Origin: Clostridia bacterium
GTDB taxonomy: Bacteria; Bacillota_E; RBS10-35; JAJYVN01
Direction of reading: 5' to 3'
Length of the DNA stretch: 11,058 nt
NCBI GenBank assembly: GCA_027335515.1
Contig: DAHWHT010000169.1
Location: 1 to 11,058, forward strand
Part shown: one piece after another, positions 1 through 6,491 of the stretch
Layout of the letters: each line of letters begins with the position of its first letter
Numbering within the stretch: the stretch's first letter is position 1
The notes under the pieces: model-generated
Databases searched by the model: none
What the model was told of the DNA's origin: nothing
What the model saw: the letters and a program-made list of their open reading frames with translations, nothing else
Program-made: the position numbers and the translations under genes

Positions 1-36
1 CGCCAAGAGGGGCGCCAAGAGGGGCGTCAAGAGGGC
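1..36 (+). repeat. 12-bp in-frame tandem repeat, three copies (RQEG)
   Basis: The unit CGCCAAGAGGGG occurs exactly at 1-12 and 13-24, with a third copy at 25-36 differing at two bases. Each unit encodes Arg-Gln-Glu-Gly, so copy-number change would keep the reading frame. More copies may lie to the left of the window. Confidence 0.85.
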
Positions 37-222
37 AAAGTCGCCGACGCCCGCGATTCAGTGCTGGAAGCGTTCTTGGCACGGTTTGACCGTGTGCCGG
101 CGCCCGTGGAGAAGGTGGTCGCCGCTACGGACGACCTTGCGGCGCTCAAGGAATGGCACCGCGCGGTCATTCGCGCCCAGGACCAGGAAGCGGCGGAAGC
201 GGTCTTTGCGGTGAAGCACTGA
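1..222 (+). CDS. C-terminal part of an Rpn-like nuclease / putative transposase (partial)
   Basis: The frame is open from the first base and stops at 220-222, giving 73 residues; the start lies outside the window. It begins with three RQEG units and continues into a short helical tail (VLEAFLARFDRVP, then a segment containing DDLAALKEWHRAVIRAQ). Repeated RxEG units followed by a 'VLEARFG.VP... I..  ..L..L...A..A' tail are typical of the C-termini of the Rpn / PD-(D/E)XK recombination-promoting nuclease family, which act as DNA endonucleases and are often found in many copies in bacterial genomes. The catalytic domain would lie upstream and cannot be seen, so the family call rests on the tail alone. 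Neighbouring DNA (decayed integrase, no intact genes) fits an accessory location. It could instead be another protein with a low-complexity RQEG linker. Confidence 0.6.
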   Translation, partial: RQEGRQEGRQEGKVADARDSVLEAFLARFDRVPAPVEKVVAATDDLAALKEWHRAVIRAQDQEAAEAVFAVKH

Positions 223-1266
223 CGGTCTACCGATACCCCGCAGGCAGGGTCGAGTCCCGCGCAGGCGAGCATCCGCGGCCGAGGTACGGATCGACGATGT
301 ACCGCACATGGTGAGAAGTCACGGCGCACCCAGCGAGAATTGGGGCCGAGGGGGGTCACCGTTGAGGTCCGGCTCCGAAGTCGACTCTTCGTGCCATAGC
401 TCCGGGGTGCTTGGACCGTACCCGGTGGGAGTTGAGCGCTCTATCGATGCGGCTGGGCCGGTACGGAAGGCAGCCGCAGTTGAGGGAGGAATCGGCGCAC
501 GTCTGTGCGGAAGATGCCGACGCGGCCCACGATGCCCTTCCGAAAATGTGTATCGGTACCCGCAACCTATGTTCATGGCCGGGTGGCAGGGTGCGGGCGG
601 GGCATAGGTGGGGGATCGCCGCGATGACCCTATCCGGCGCGAGGCTGTCCTGGATGTTGCCTTGATGGGATGAAGACCGCGCCCGCTGATGCGGTGCTGA
701 CGGTCGATGTGGTGCATTTTCGCGCGTACGGCGCCACCACGATAGGTCCACCCATAGTGGGCGTGAACGTCGGGTCTCCGGGTTCTGCCTGGAGGCCCTC
801 GCCGGTGTCTGGCCCTGGGGCCTTCCCAGGGGCTCCGGGTGTCGGAATCGGATGGAGCGACGTGGTCGGACTCGCACCGCCATCGTCCCGCTGGTAGCGG
901 GCCGTGCTACTCGTTGCACCAACGCCGCGGAATAAGAGATTCGGCGACCGGGTCCGTGTTCCTCCCGCCCCTGCCGATTCGGGTCGATTCGGTTCCGTGA
1001 CGCACCGCGCGCCATGCCGACGCGCTTACGGCCCTACGGGCTGCACTCTGGCGCGACCGCCTTTCGGCCATCACGGTTGCGGCACCCGAGTTCACCAAAA
1101 TAACCGAGTCAGTGATTGCTGCGCTGGCTCGCGCCGGGTGACTTCACCCGCCGGCTGCGTTCGTGCCGCGCCACATCAAGCATTTCACGTCCACCGGCTA
1201 CCAGCCGATCATTTGCACACTCCCTTATGCCTTTTAGAAAACTGGTTTAGCATTGTGCGAAACTCC
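223..1266. other. About 1 kb without a recognisable gene; eroded accessory DNA
   Basis: No frame on either strand gives a convincing protein with a ribosome binding site. The open frames present are Arg/Pro/Ser-rich and look like by-products of high GC. One stretch looks more protein-like: frame 1001-1141 encodes 46 residues including LTALRAALWRDRLSAITVAA and ends in TGA. The same frame continues through that stop to a TAG at 1235-1237, with a segment reading VPRHIKHFTSTGYQPI. I cannot assign it to a family. A hairpin lies at 813-831 (CCCTGGG / CCCAGGG, loop GCCTT) without a T-tract. The part from about 1070 to 1330 is visibly less GC-rich than the housekeeping genes. No tRNA, intact insertion sequence or clear attachment site was found. 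Confidence 0.5.
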
Positions 1267-1533
1267 ACTCCTTCTGAGACCGGCACCCCGCTCCAACCTC
1301 GCAATGTGCAGCGTTTCCTCGATGCGTGCTTGCAGCGGTTTGGTCTCGGGCCTATTCGACGCCACGACCTTCGGCGTACTACCGGTACGCTCCTCATGCG
1401 CGAGGACGGGCGCGTCGCTGTCGCGCATCGCCGACTTGGCCGCGCGCGACCGAGCACCACGCTCGATCCCTACGGGCACGCGCTCCTCGGTGGCCAGCGG
1501 GTGACTGCCGCCAAAGTGGAAGCGGTACTCCTC
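1267..1533 (+). pseudogene. Decayed C-terminal fragment of a tyrosine recombinase (phage-type integrase)
   Basis: One frame here encodes a stretch matching the end of the tyrosine recombinase catalytic domain. It contains SETGTPLQPRNVQRFLDACL, then RRHDLRRTTGTLLM, then HRRLGRARPSTTLDPYGHAL, and a final VEAVLLG helix. The HxxR box is present as HDLR (1363-1374) and the nucleophile-type tyrosine as DPY (Tyr codon 1471-1473). The usual LGH motif between them reads LGR, so one catalytic histidine appears lost. Nothing recognisable as the N-terminal core-binding domain or the first catalytic arginine is present upstream. The surrounding frame (904-1701) is open only by chance at its ends. I infer a dead remnant of an integrated element; the family assignment is fairly secure, the exact limits are not. 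Confidence 0.75.
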
Positions 1534-1833
1534 GGCGTTTCCACGGAGCCACGGAGAAGCGATCGAGAGCAAACGGTGGCAAGGGGGTGGCAAAACGCGC
1601 TAAACCTAGGAGACCATAGCGGACCTCAACAGCTGGGAATGCCTTGGCTCGTGGCGCCGACCGGCACCGTCTCATCACCCAAGGCCGTGCGGCGGCCGTA
1701 GCGAACGGCGCGGCGCGGTGGTATGGATGACGGGCAGGTTCCCGGCGGGGCGTCGATCCAACGGGGTTGCGGGGTGCCGCTTGCCCGGAGGCCCAAGACA
1801 GGCGGATGCTGGCTGGGAGGGGGGGCCGGGGGG
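1534..1833. other. Intergenic stretch between integrase remnant and response regulator gene
   Basis: No gene, terminator or clear promoter was recognised. There is a short direct repeat, GTGGCAA at about 1575 and 1587. The last bases before the next gene are G-rich (1815-1833) and supply its ribosome binding site. The frame of the response regulator stays open upstream to 1723, but that extension is Gly/Arg/Pro-rich and unlike a receiver domain. Confidence 0.5.
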
Positions 1834-2478
1834 ATGCGGGTCCTCGTGGCCGATGGGCAGGAGTGGGTGCGTCGCTGGGCCCTTGAGCAGTTGGAGGGCG
1901 AGCCCGGGGTTGAGGCGGTTGCCGAGGCGGCGACCGGGCGCGAGGCGGTGGCGTGGGCTCTGGAGCACCATCCCGACCTGGTGCTGCTGGATGTCCACCT
2001 GCCGTCCGGGGATGGGCTGTGGGCGATCAGTGAACTTGCGCGTGAATTGCCGGGCGTGCGGGTGTTGATCCTGACGGCGGCCGCCGACGGCGAGCACCTG
2101 CCGGAGGGATTGCGCGCCGATGCGGCCGGGTTTGTGCTCAAGGGGTGTGCGGCGGAGGTGTTGTTGCACGCTGTCCGCGGGGTGGCGATCGCCGGGTGGG
2201 CAATGCCCGCTGCGGTGGGCGGTCGGGCCGCGGAATCCCTCTGCGCGCCAGACGGGGGCGCATCCGCCGCCGCGGTGGCTTTGTCGCCCCGCGAACGGGA
2301 TGTCGTGCGGCTGCTGGCGCGCGGCGCGAGCAATCGCGACATCAGCGTTGCCCTGAAGATCAGCGAGAATACGGTCAAGGCACACCTCAAGGCGGTGGCG
2401 CGCAAGCTCGCGGTGCACGGCCGCGTCGAGGCGGCGGGCTGGGCGTTGCGCTACCTGGCGGGCGGCCCCGACGACTGA
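1834..2478 (+). CDS. NarL/LuxR-family DNA-binding response regulator (orphan)
   Basis: A 214-residue two-domain transcription regulator. Residues 1-118 form a receiver domain starting MRVLVADGQEWVRRWALEQL, with the phosphoacceptor Asp53 (LVLLDVHLPSGDG), Thr81 (LILTAA) and Lys103 (GFVLKG). Residues 149-205 form the LuxR-type helix-turn-helix (LSPRERDVVRLLARGASNRD and ISENTVKAHLKAV). Such proteins bind promoter DNA as dimers when phosphorylated by a histidine kinase. The ATG at 1834 is chosen because the receiver beta-1 strand begins there and a G-rich binding site precedes it; in-frame upstream starts (1723) would add an unrelated tail. Of the usual acidic pair near the N-terminus only Asp7 remains, the second position being Gly8, so metal binding may be altered. 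No kinase gene is adjacent, so signal and targets are unknown. Confidence 0.9.
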   Translation: MRVLVADGQEWVRRWALEQLEGEPGVEAVAEAATGREAVAWALEHHPDLVLLDVHLPSGDGLWAISELARELPGVRVLILTAAADGEHLPEGLRADAAGFVLKGCAAEVLLHAVRGVAIAGWAMPAAVGGRAAESLCAPDGGASAAAVALSPRERDVVRLLARGASNRDISVALKISENTVKAHLKAVARKLAVHGRVEAAGWALRYLAGGPDD

Positions 2479-2500
2479 CGGTGCCCTGCCGAGGCCTGGC

Positions 2501-2529
2501 TTCTCCACCAAAGGGGCGTGCGGTATAAT
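2501..2529 (+). promoter_or_regulatory. Probable sigma-A-type promoter of the valS leader
   Basis: A perfect -10 hexamer TATAAT lies at 2524-2529, 17 bp downstream of a weak -35-like TTCTCC (2501-2506). Transcription would begin near 2536, just ahead of the first T-box helix. In sequence this GC-rich a perfect TATAAT stands out. Confidence 0.7.
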
Positions 2530-2719
2530 GGCGCATCGGTCCTGCCGCCTTTGGGCTGGCGGGGCGGGGAGGAGTAGGCGCACCGGCCGCCACAGCAAGG
2601 GGGTCCGCGGCTGCAAGGCCCCCCGGTTCGGACGCTGAAGGTTGCCCCGCGTGTCTCCGGGCCGGCGGCCCGGCGGGTTCGCCCGATAGCGCGGCGTGAG
2701 GCTGGCCTGGCCGGCGAAG

Positions 2720-2736
2720 AAGGTGGTACCGCGGAG
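2720..2736 (+). promoter_or_regulatory. T-box antiterminator sequence with UGGU acceptor-pairing bulge
   Basis: AAGGTGGTACCGCGG matches the conserved T-box. The bulge TGGT (2724-2727) can pair with a tRNA 3' end of sequence ACCA, meaning a discriminator A, as expected for tRNA-Val. Confidence 0.93.
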
Positions 2737-2738
2737 CG

Positions 2739-2769
2739 CGCCTCCGCCCTTTGGGGTGGGGGCGTTTTT
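2739..2769 (+). terminator. Intrinsic terminator of the valS T-box leader
   Basis: An 11-bp stem pairs CGCCTCCGCCC (2739-2749) with GGGTGGGGGCG (2754-2764), including G-T pairs, around the loop TTTG and followed by five T (2765-2769). It lies only a few bases after the antiterminator sequence, as required for mutually exclusive folding. Confidence 0.92.
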
Positions 2770-2805
2770 GTGGTCGGCCCGCAGACCGCGGTGGCGCGAT
2801 GCGAC

Positions 2806-2812
2806 GGGGAGG
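2806..2812 (+). promoter_or_regulatory. Ribosome binding site that fixes the valS start
   Basis: GGGGAGG sits 8 bases before the GTG at 2821. The alternative in-frame GTG at 2770 directly abuts the terminator T-tract and has no binding site, so 2821 is preferred. Confidence 0.8.
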
Positions 2813-2820
2813 CGACGGCG

Positions 2821-5517
2821 GTGGCCGATGCGGCGGCGGACGAATCTCGGAGTCTGGCGGCGGTCTACGACCCGCGGACAGTGGAAGCGGCCATGTATGA
2901 GCGGTGGTTGGAGGCCGACGCCTTCGCGGTGCCGGCGAATCCCGCCGGGCGCCCGCGCTTTTCGATCGTGATGCCGCCGCCCAACGTCACAGGGCGGCTG
3001 CATATCGGGCACGCCCTGGATAACGCCCTGCAAGATGTGTTTGTGCGCTGGCACCGCATGTGCGGCGATGCGACGGTCTGGGTCCCGGGTACGGACCACG
3101 CCGGCATCGCCACCCAGGCGGTGGTGGAACGTCGTTTGGCGTCGGAGGGCCTGGCGCGGCGCGAGATGGGGCGCGACGCCTTCGTGGCTGCCGTGTGGCG
3201 TTGGAAGGGCGAGTATGAGGCCGGGATCGTCGAGCAGCTGCGCCGGTTGGGCTGCTCCTGCGACTGGACTCGGCAGCGGTTCACCCTGGACCCGGGCCTG
3301 TCCGATGCCGTGGAGGAGGTCTTCCTGCGCTACTGGCGCGACGGCCTGCTGTATCGCGGCGACTACATCGTCAACTGGTGTCCGTCGTGCGGCACGGCGA
3401 TTTCGGATCTGGAGGTGGACCACCGTCCGGAGGAGAGCCACCTGTACCGCATCCGCTATGCCGTTGAGGGCGGCGGCCACGTCGTGATCGCGACCGTCCG
3501 GCCTGAGACGATGCTTGGCGACACCGCCGTCGCCGTGCACCCGGAGGATGCGCGCTACCGGTCGCTGGTCGGGCGCCTGGTCGTTGTGCCGCTGACCGGG
3601 CGACGGGTGCCCGTCGTCGCGGACGCACACGTCGATCCGGCGTTCGGCACCGGGGCGCTGAAGGTGACACCGGCCCACGACGCCGACGACGCGGCCATCG
3701 CCGGGCGGCACGGTCTGGCGGCGATCGGCGTGATCGGCACCGACGGCCGCATGACGGTGGAGGCGGGTGCGTTTGCCGGGTTGACCGTGGACGCGGCGCG
3801 AACGGCGGTTGTCGCGGCCCTGCGGACCGAGGGTCTGCTGGAAGGCAGTGAGCCCTACGAGGCGGCCATCGGCCGCTGCTCGCGCTGCGACGGTGTCGTC
3901 GAGCCGCTGATTTCCCGCCAGTGGTTCGTGCGCATGGAGCAGCTGGCCGCCGCTGCCGCGCGGGCGGTGCGCGACGAGCGGATCCGCTTCGTGCCCGAGG
4001 GCTTTGCGCGGCTGTTTCTGCAGTGGATGGACGGTGTGCACGATTGGTGCATCAGTCGGCAACTCTGGTGGGGCCACCGCATCCCGGCCTACGAGTGTCC
4101 GCACTGTGGCGAGGTGGTCGTGGCGCGCCAGGCTCCGGATGCCTGCCCGCGCTGCGGCGCAGGCGGCTTGGAGCGCGACCCCGATGTGCTGGATACCTGG
4201 TTCAGTTCGGCGCTGTGGCCGCTTTCGACCCTGGGGTGGCCGGACGGCGGGGCGGACTTCGCCTCGTACTTTCCGACAGACCTGTTGGTTACCGGGCGCG
4301 ACATTCTGTTTTTCTGGGTCGCGCGGATGGCGTTTTCTTCCCTGCATCTCACCGGGGAGGTGCCGTTCCGGGTCGTGCTGCTGCACGGCTTGGTCCGCGA
4401 TGCGCAGGGGCGCAAGATGAGCAAGTCGCGTGGCATCGGGATCGACCCCATGGAGATGATCGATCGTTATGGGGCGGATGCGCTGCGCCTGACGCTGCTG
4501 GTCGGGGTCGCGCCCGGCAACGATCAGCGGTTTGCGCCCGAGAAGCTGGAGGGCAGCCGGCGGTTCTGCAACAAGCTTTGGAACGCGGCACGCTTCGCGT
4601 TGGGCGCCCTTGGATCGGAGGTGCCGACCACGCCCCCGCCGCACCTGGAGTTGGTGGACCGCTGGATGCTCGGGCGGTTGGAGGAGGCCGCGGCGACGGC
4701 CCAACAGGCCCTGGAGCGGTTGGATGCGGGGGAGGCACTTTCCGGCCTGCAGTCCCTGGTGTGGGAGACGTTTTGCGACTGGTACCTTGAGGCCGCCAAG
4801 CCGCGGCTGTATGGGGACGCGGCGGCGGACGGCGCCGCGTCCGCCCGCCATACGCTGCACACGGCCCTGACCGGCATCCTGCGCCTGTTGCACCCGTTCC
4901 TGCCCTTCATTACGGAGGCGATCTGGAGCCAGTTGCCCGCGGCGCCCTGGCCGCTGCTTGCCACAGCCCCCTGGCCGGCCCCCGGAGCGTTCACGACCGA
5001 CCCGGATGCCGGCAGCGACTTTGAATTGGTGCGCGCCATCGTCGGCGCCGTCCGTTCCCTGCGGGCGGAGATTCGCGTGCCCCCGGCCGCGCGGGTGAAC
5101 GTCGTGGTGGGTGGTCCGGGCGTCGCGGCGGCACTGCGAGGTGCGGCAGAGGTCGTGCGGGCGCTGGCGCGCGTGGACCGCCTGGAGGAACGCGTGCCGC
5201 GCGCCGACGAGCGAGGCGTGGCGGCGGTGGTCGGTGCGGGTGTCGAGGTGCTGGTGGTTCTGGACGGGGTCGTCGATCTGCGGGCGGAGGCGCAGCGGCT
5301 GGCGCGGGAGCGCGCGGGCGTGGCGGCCCACCGCGGCAAGGCGGAGGCTCGGTTGGCCGACGCCGATTTCCTCGCGCGGGCGAAGCCGGAGGTGATCGAG
5401 CGCGAGCGGGTGCGCCTGGAGACGTTGGCCGCGAGCATCGCGAGCCTGGACCAGCGCATCGCCCAGCTGCGGGGTCCCTCCCGCGGAGAACCGCAAACCG
5501 ACGCGGATGGAAAATAA
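2821..5517 (+). CDS. valS: Valyl-tRNA synthetase
   Basis: A class Ia aminoacyl-tRNA synthetase that attaches valine to tRNA-Val in the cytoplasm and clears mischarged threonine. From the GTG at 2821 it has 898 residues, close to the usual bacterial length (about 880-950). Visible parts: PPPNVTGRLHIGHAL with the HIGH signature at residues 61-64; the inserted editing domain with TVRPETMLGDTAVAVHPED and GTGALKVTPAHDADD; two Cys-pair zinc knuckles (C187/C190 with C353/C356, and C426/C429 with C442/C445); DVLDTWFSSALWP; KMSKS at 532-536; an anticodon-binding region; and a C-terminal coiled coil (about 818-888) typical of ValRS. No key motif is missing. Expression is controlled by the T-box leader just upstream. 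The gene downstream is radC, not the folC often found after valS in Bacillota. Confidence 0.98.
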   Translation: MADAAADESRSLAAVYDPRTVEAAMYERWLEADAFAVPANPAGRPRFSIVMPPPNVTGRLHIGHALDNALQDVFVRWHRMCGDATVWVPGTDHAGIATQAVVERRLASEGLARREMGRDAFVAAVWRWKGEYEAGIVEQLRRLGCSCDWTRQRFTLDPGLSDAVEEVFLRYWRDGLLYRGDYIVNWCPSCGTAISDLEVDHRPEESHLYRIRYAVEGGGHVVIATVRPETMLGDTAVAVHPEDARYRSLVGRLVVVPLTGRRVPVVADAHVDPAFGTGALKVTPAHDADDAAIAGRHGLAAIGVIGTDGRMTVEAGAFAGLTVDAARTAVVAALRTEGLLEGSEPYEAAIGRCSRCDGVVEPLISRQWFVRMEQLAAAAARAVRDERIRFVPEGFARLFLQWMDGVHDWCISRQLWWGHRIPAYECPHCGEVVVARQAPDACPRCGAGGLERDPDVLDTWFSSALWPLSTLGWPDGGADFASYFPTDLLVTGRDILFFWVARMAFSSLHLTGEVPFRVVLLHGLVRDAQGRKMSKSRGIGIDPMEMIDRYGADALRLTLLVGVAPGNDQRFAPEKLEGSRRFCNKLWNAARFALGALGSEVPTTPPPHLELVDRWMLGRLEEAAATAQQALERLDAGEALSGLQSLVWETFCDWYLEAAKPRLYGDAAADGAASARHTLHTALTGILRLLHPFLPFITEAIWSQLPAAPWPLLATAPWPAPGAFTTDPDAGSDFELVRAIVGAVRSLRAEIRVPPAARVNVVVGGPGVAAALRGAAEVVRALARVDRLEERVPRADERGVAAVVGAGVEVLVVLDGVVDLRAEAQRLARERAGVAAHRGKAEARLADADFLARAKPEVIERERVRLETLAASIASLDQRIAQLRGPSRGEPQTDADGK

Positions 5518-5522
5518 AGGAA

Positions 5523-5561
5523 CCGCCCCTCGGTCTGGCGAAAGGGTGCGGCACTCTTTTT
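5523..5561 (+). terminator. Probable intrinsic terminator after valS
   Basis: CCGCCCCT (5523-5530) can pair with AGGG-T-GCGG (5543-5551, one bulged T). Five T follow at 5557-5561 after a 5-base gap. The gap makes it imperfect, but its place six bases after the valS stop supports it. Confidence 0.5.
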
Positions 5562-5660
5562 CAGGAAGGTGGCTGGGGCGGGGGGGAGGCAGTGGAATCT
5601 GTCGAATACGGTCCGGCGTTTTGAGCGCCGCCCCGGTTGCGGACCGGTCCGGCAGATCGC

Positions 5661-5700
5661 CCGGCGGCCCCCGCCCCGGCCGGCTTGCCGCCGGGGGGCC
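5661..5700 (+). repeat. Overlapping inverted repeats covering the radC ribosome binding site
   Basis: CCGGCGGC (5661-5668) is perfectly complementary to GCCGCCGG (5687-5694). An alternative pairing joins GGCCCCC (5666-5672) to GGGGGCC (5694-5700). The second fold would bury the G-run at 5693-5698 that serves as the radC binding site. Such pairings arise easily by chance in sequence this GC-rich. Confidence 0.4.
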
Positions 5701-5705
5701 AGGGT

Positions 5706-6482
5706 ATGGCGGATGGACATGTGCGCATCGTGGAGTGGCCCGAGGCGGAGCGGCCGCGGGAGCGGTTGCTGCGGCACGGGCCCGGGGCTCTGGCCGACGC
5801 CGAGTTGCTCGCGGTGCTGCTGCGCAGCGGCAGCCGCGGGGCGACGGCGGTGGACCTCGGGCGACGCGTCCTGGCGCTGGCGGGACCCTGGGGCGTCGCC
5901 GGCCTCGGACGGGTGGCCGCGGAGGACCTCGTGGGGCTGCCCGGCCTGGGCCCGGCCAAGGCGGCCGCCGTTCTGGCCGCCCTGGAAGTTGGCCGCCGGG
6001 TTGCGGCTGCCCGCGGTGTGCCGCCGCGTCGGTTGAGCGATCCGCGGGAGGCGGCGCAGGCGCTGCTGCCGGAGATGGCGCCGCTGGATCGGGAGCAGTT
6101 CCGGGTGGTGCTGTTGGACGCCAAGCACGGATGGCTCGGTACCGAAACCGTGGCGGTCGGTGGGCTCTGCCATGTGCCGGCCGATCCGCGCGAGGTGTTC
6201 AAGCCTGCCGTGCGGCGGAGCGCGGCGGCCCTGATCCTGGCGCATAACCATCCCAGCGGCGACCCGACACCGAGCCCGCAGGACATTGCGCTGACCGAGC
6301 GCCTCGTGGCCGCGGGCCACCTCTTGGGGATCGCCGTGCTGGACCACCTCGTGATCGCCATGCATGGCCATGTGAGCCTCGCGGCCCAAGGATTGGTGCG
6401 TTTCGATGCGGGTGGCGGCATGCCCGGCCGGTCCACCGAGGGGCAAGCGCAGCGCGGGGTGGGCACCGCGCTGGAGGGGTGA
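5706..6482 (+). CDS. radC: RadC-family JAB/MPN-domain protein
   Basis: A 258-residue RadC (UPF0758) protein. Residues 1-50 hold the family N-terminus (ERPRERLLRHGPGALADAEL). Residues 73-98 form a helix-hairpin-helix (LVGLPGLGPAKAAAVLAALE). The C-terminal JAB/MPN metal-binding domain shows Glu163 (PREVFKPAV) and the HxHPSGD..(S)xxD motif with His180, His182 and Asp193. The domain resembles metallo-isopeptidases and metal-dependent hydrolases; the cellular role of RadC remains unsettled despite the historic DNA-repair name. The ATG at 5706 is chosen over an in-frame TTG at 5637, since the RadC-like sequence begins there and a G-run lies 7 bases upstream. About 25 residues after the MPN domain (Gly/Gln-rich) exceed the usual RadC length. 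The stop is nine bases before mreB, a common radC-mreB arrangement. Confidence 0.95.
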   Translation: MADGHVRIVEWPEAERPRERLLRHGPGALADAELLAVLLRSGSRGATAVDLGRRVLALAGPWGVAGLGRVAAEDLVGLPGLGPAKAAAVLAALEVGRRVAAARGVPPRRLSDPREAAQALLPEMAPLDREQFRVVLLDAKHGWLGTETVAVGGLCHVPADPREVFKPAVRRSAAALILAHNHPSGDPTPSPQDIALTERLVAAGHLLGIAVLDHLVIAMHGHVSLAAQGLVRFDAGGGMPGRSTEGQAQRGVGTALEG

Positions 6483-6491
6483 CGACTAGGC

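Larger units (their letters stand above)
2536..2769 (+). promoter_or_regulatory. T-box riboswitch (tRNA-Val sensing) upstream of valS
   Basis: The leader has the main T-box parts in order. The stem I base pairs GCGGGGC (2559-2565) with GCCCCGC (2644-2650). The specifier loop carries AGTA (2573-2576) opposite GAA (2637-2639). Distal stem I shows the AG-bulge and apical-loop-like motifs (CACAGCAAGGGGG and GCTGCAAGG, about 2591-2619). The likely specifier is GTT (valine) at 2641-2643, followed by a purine. The T-box sequence and terminator follow at 2720-2769. Uncharged tRNA-Val pairs with the specifier and the UGGN bulge, stabilises the antiterminator and lets valS be read. Assigning GTT rather than GGT depends on the loop register and on valS being the downstream gene. 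Confidence 0.93.

Noticed and set aside
236..262. T-arm-like sequence after the nuclease gene (GGGTCGAGTCCC)
   Set aside because: No acceptor, D-arm or anticodon arm can be built around it, and the 5' part would lie within coding sequence.
308..897. Several overlapping plus-strand frames (308-607, 411-665, 670-897)
   Set aside because: No binding sites, no recognisable motifs and mutual overlap in different frames; more likely eroded or non-coding DNA.
850..908. Possible tRNA on the minus strand (T-arm-like GTGCGAGTCC and a CCCGC-TACCA-GCGGG hairpin)
   Set aside because: The T-stem has mismatches, the anticodon-like loop has the wrong size unless pairs are broken, and no matching 5' acceptor strand exists.
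904..1266. N-terminal part of the open frame that ends in the integrase fragment
   Set aside because: Its composition shows no recombinase core-binding domain or first catalytic arginine; the frame is open by chance.
1675..5496. Very long open frame on the minus strand (about 1270 codons) opposite valS
   Set aside because: It is the antisense of a clear valS gene, Arg/Pro/His-rich and without domains; such frames are a by-product of high GC at third codon positions.
4524..6446. Long minus-strand frame opposite the end of valS and radC
   Set aside because: Covers two recognised plus-strand genes and has Ser/Arg/Ala-rich shadow composition.
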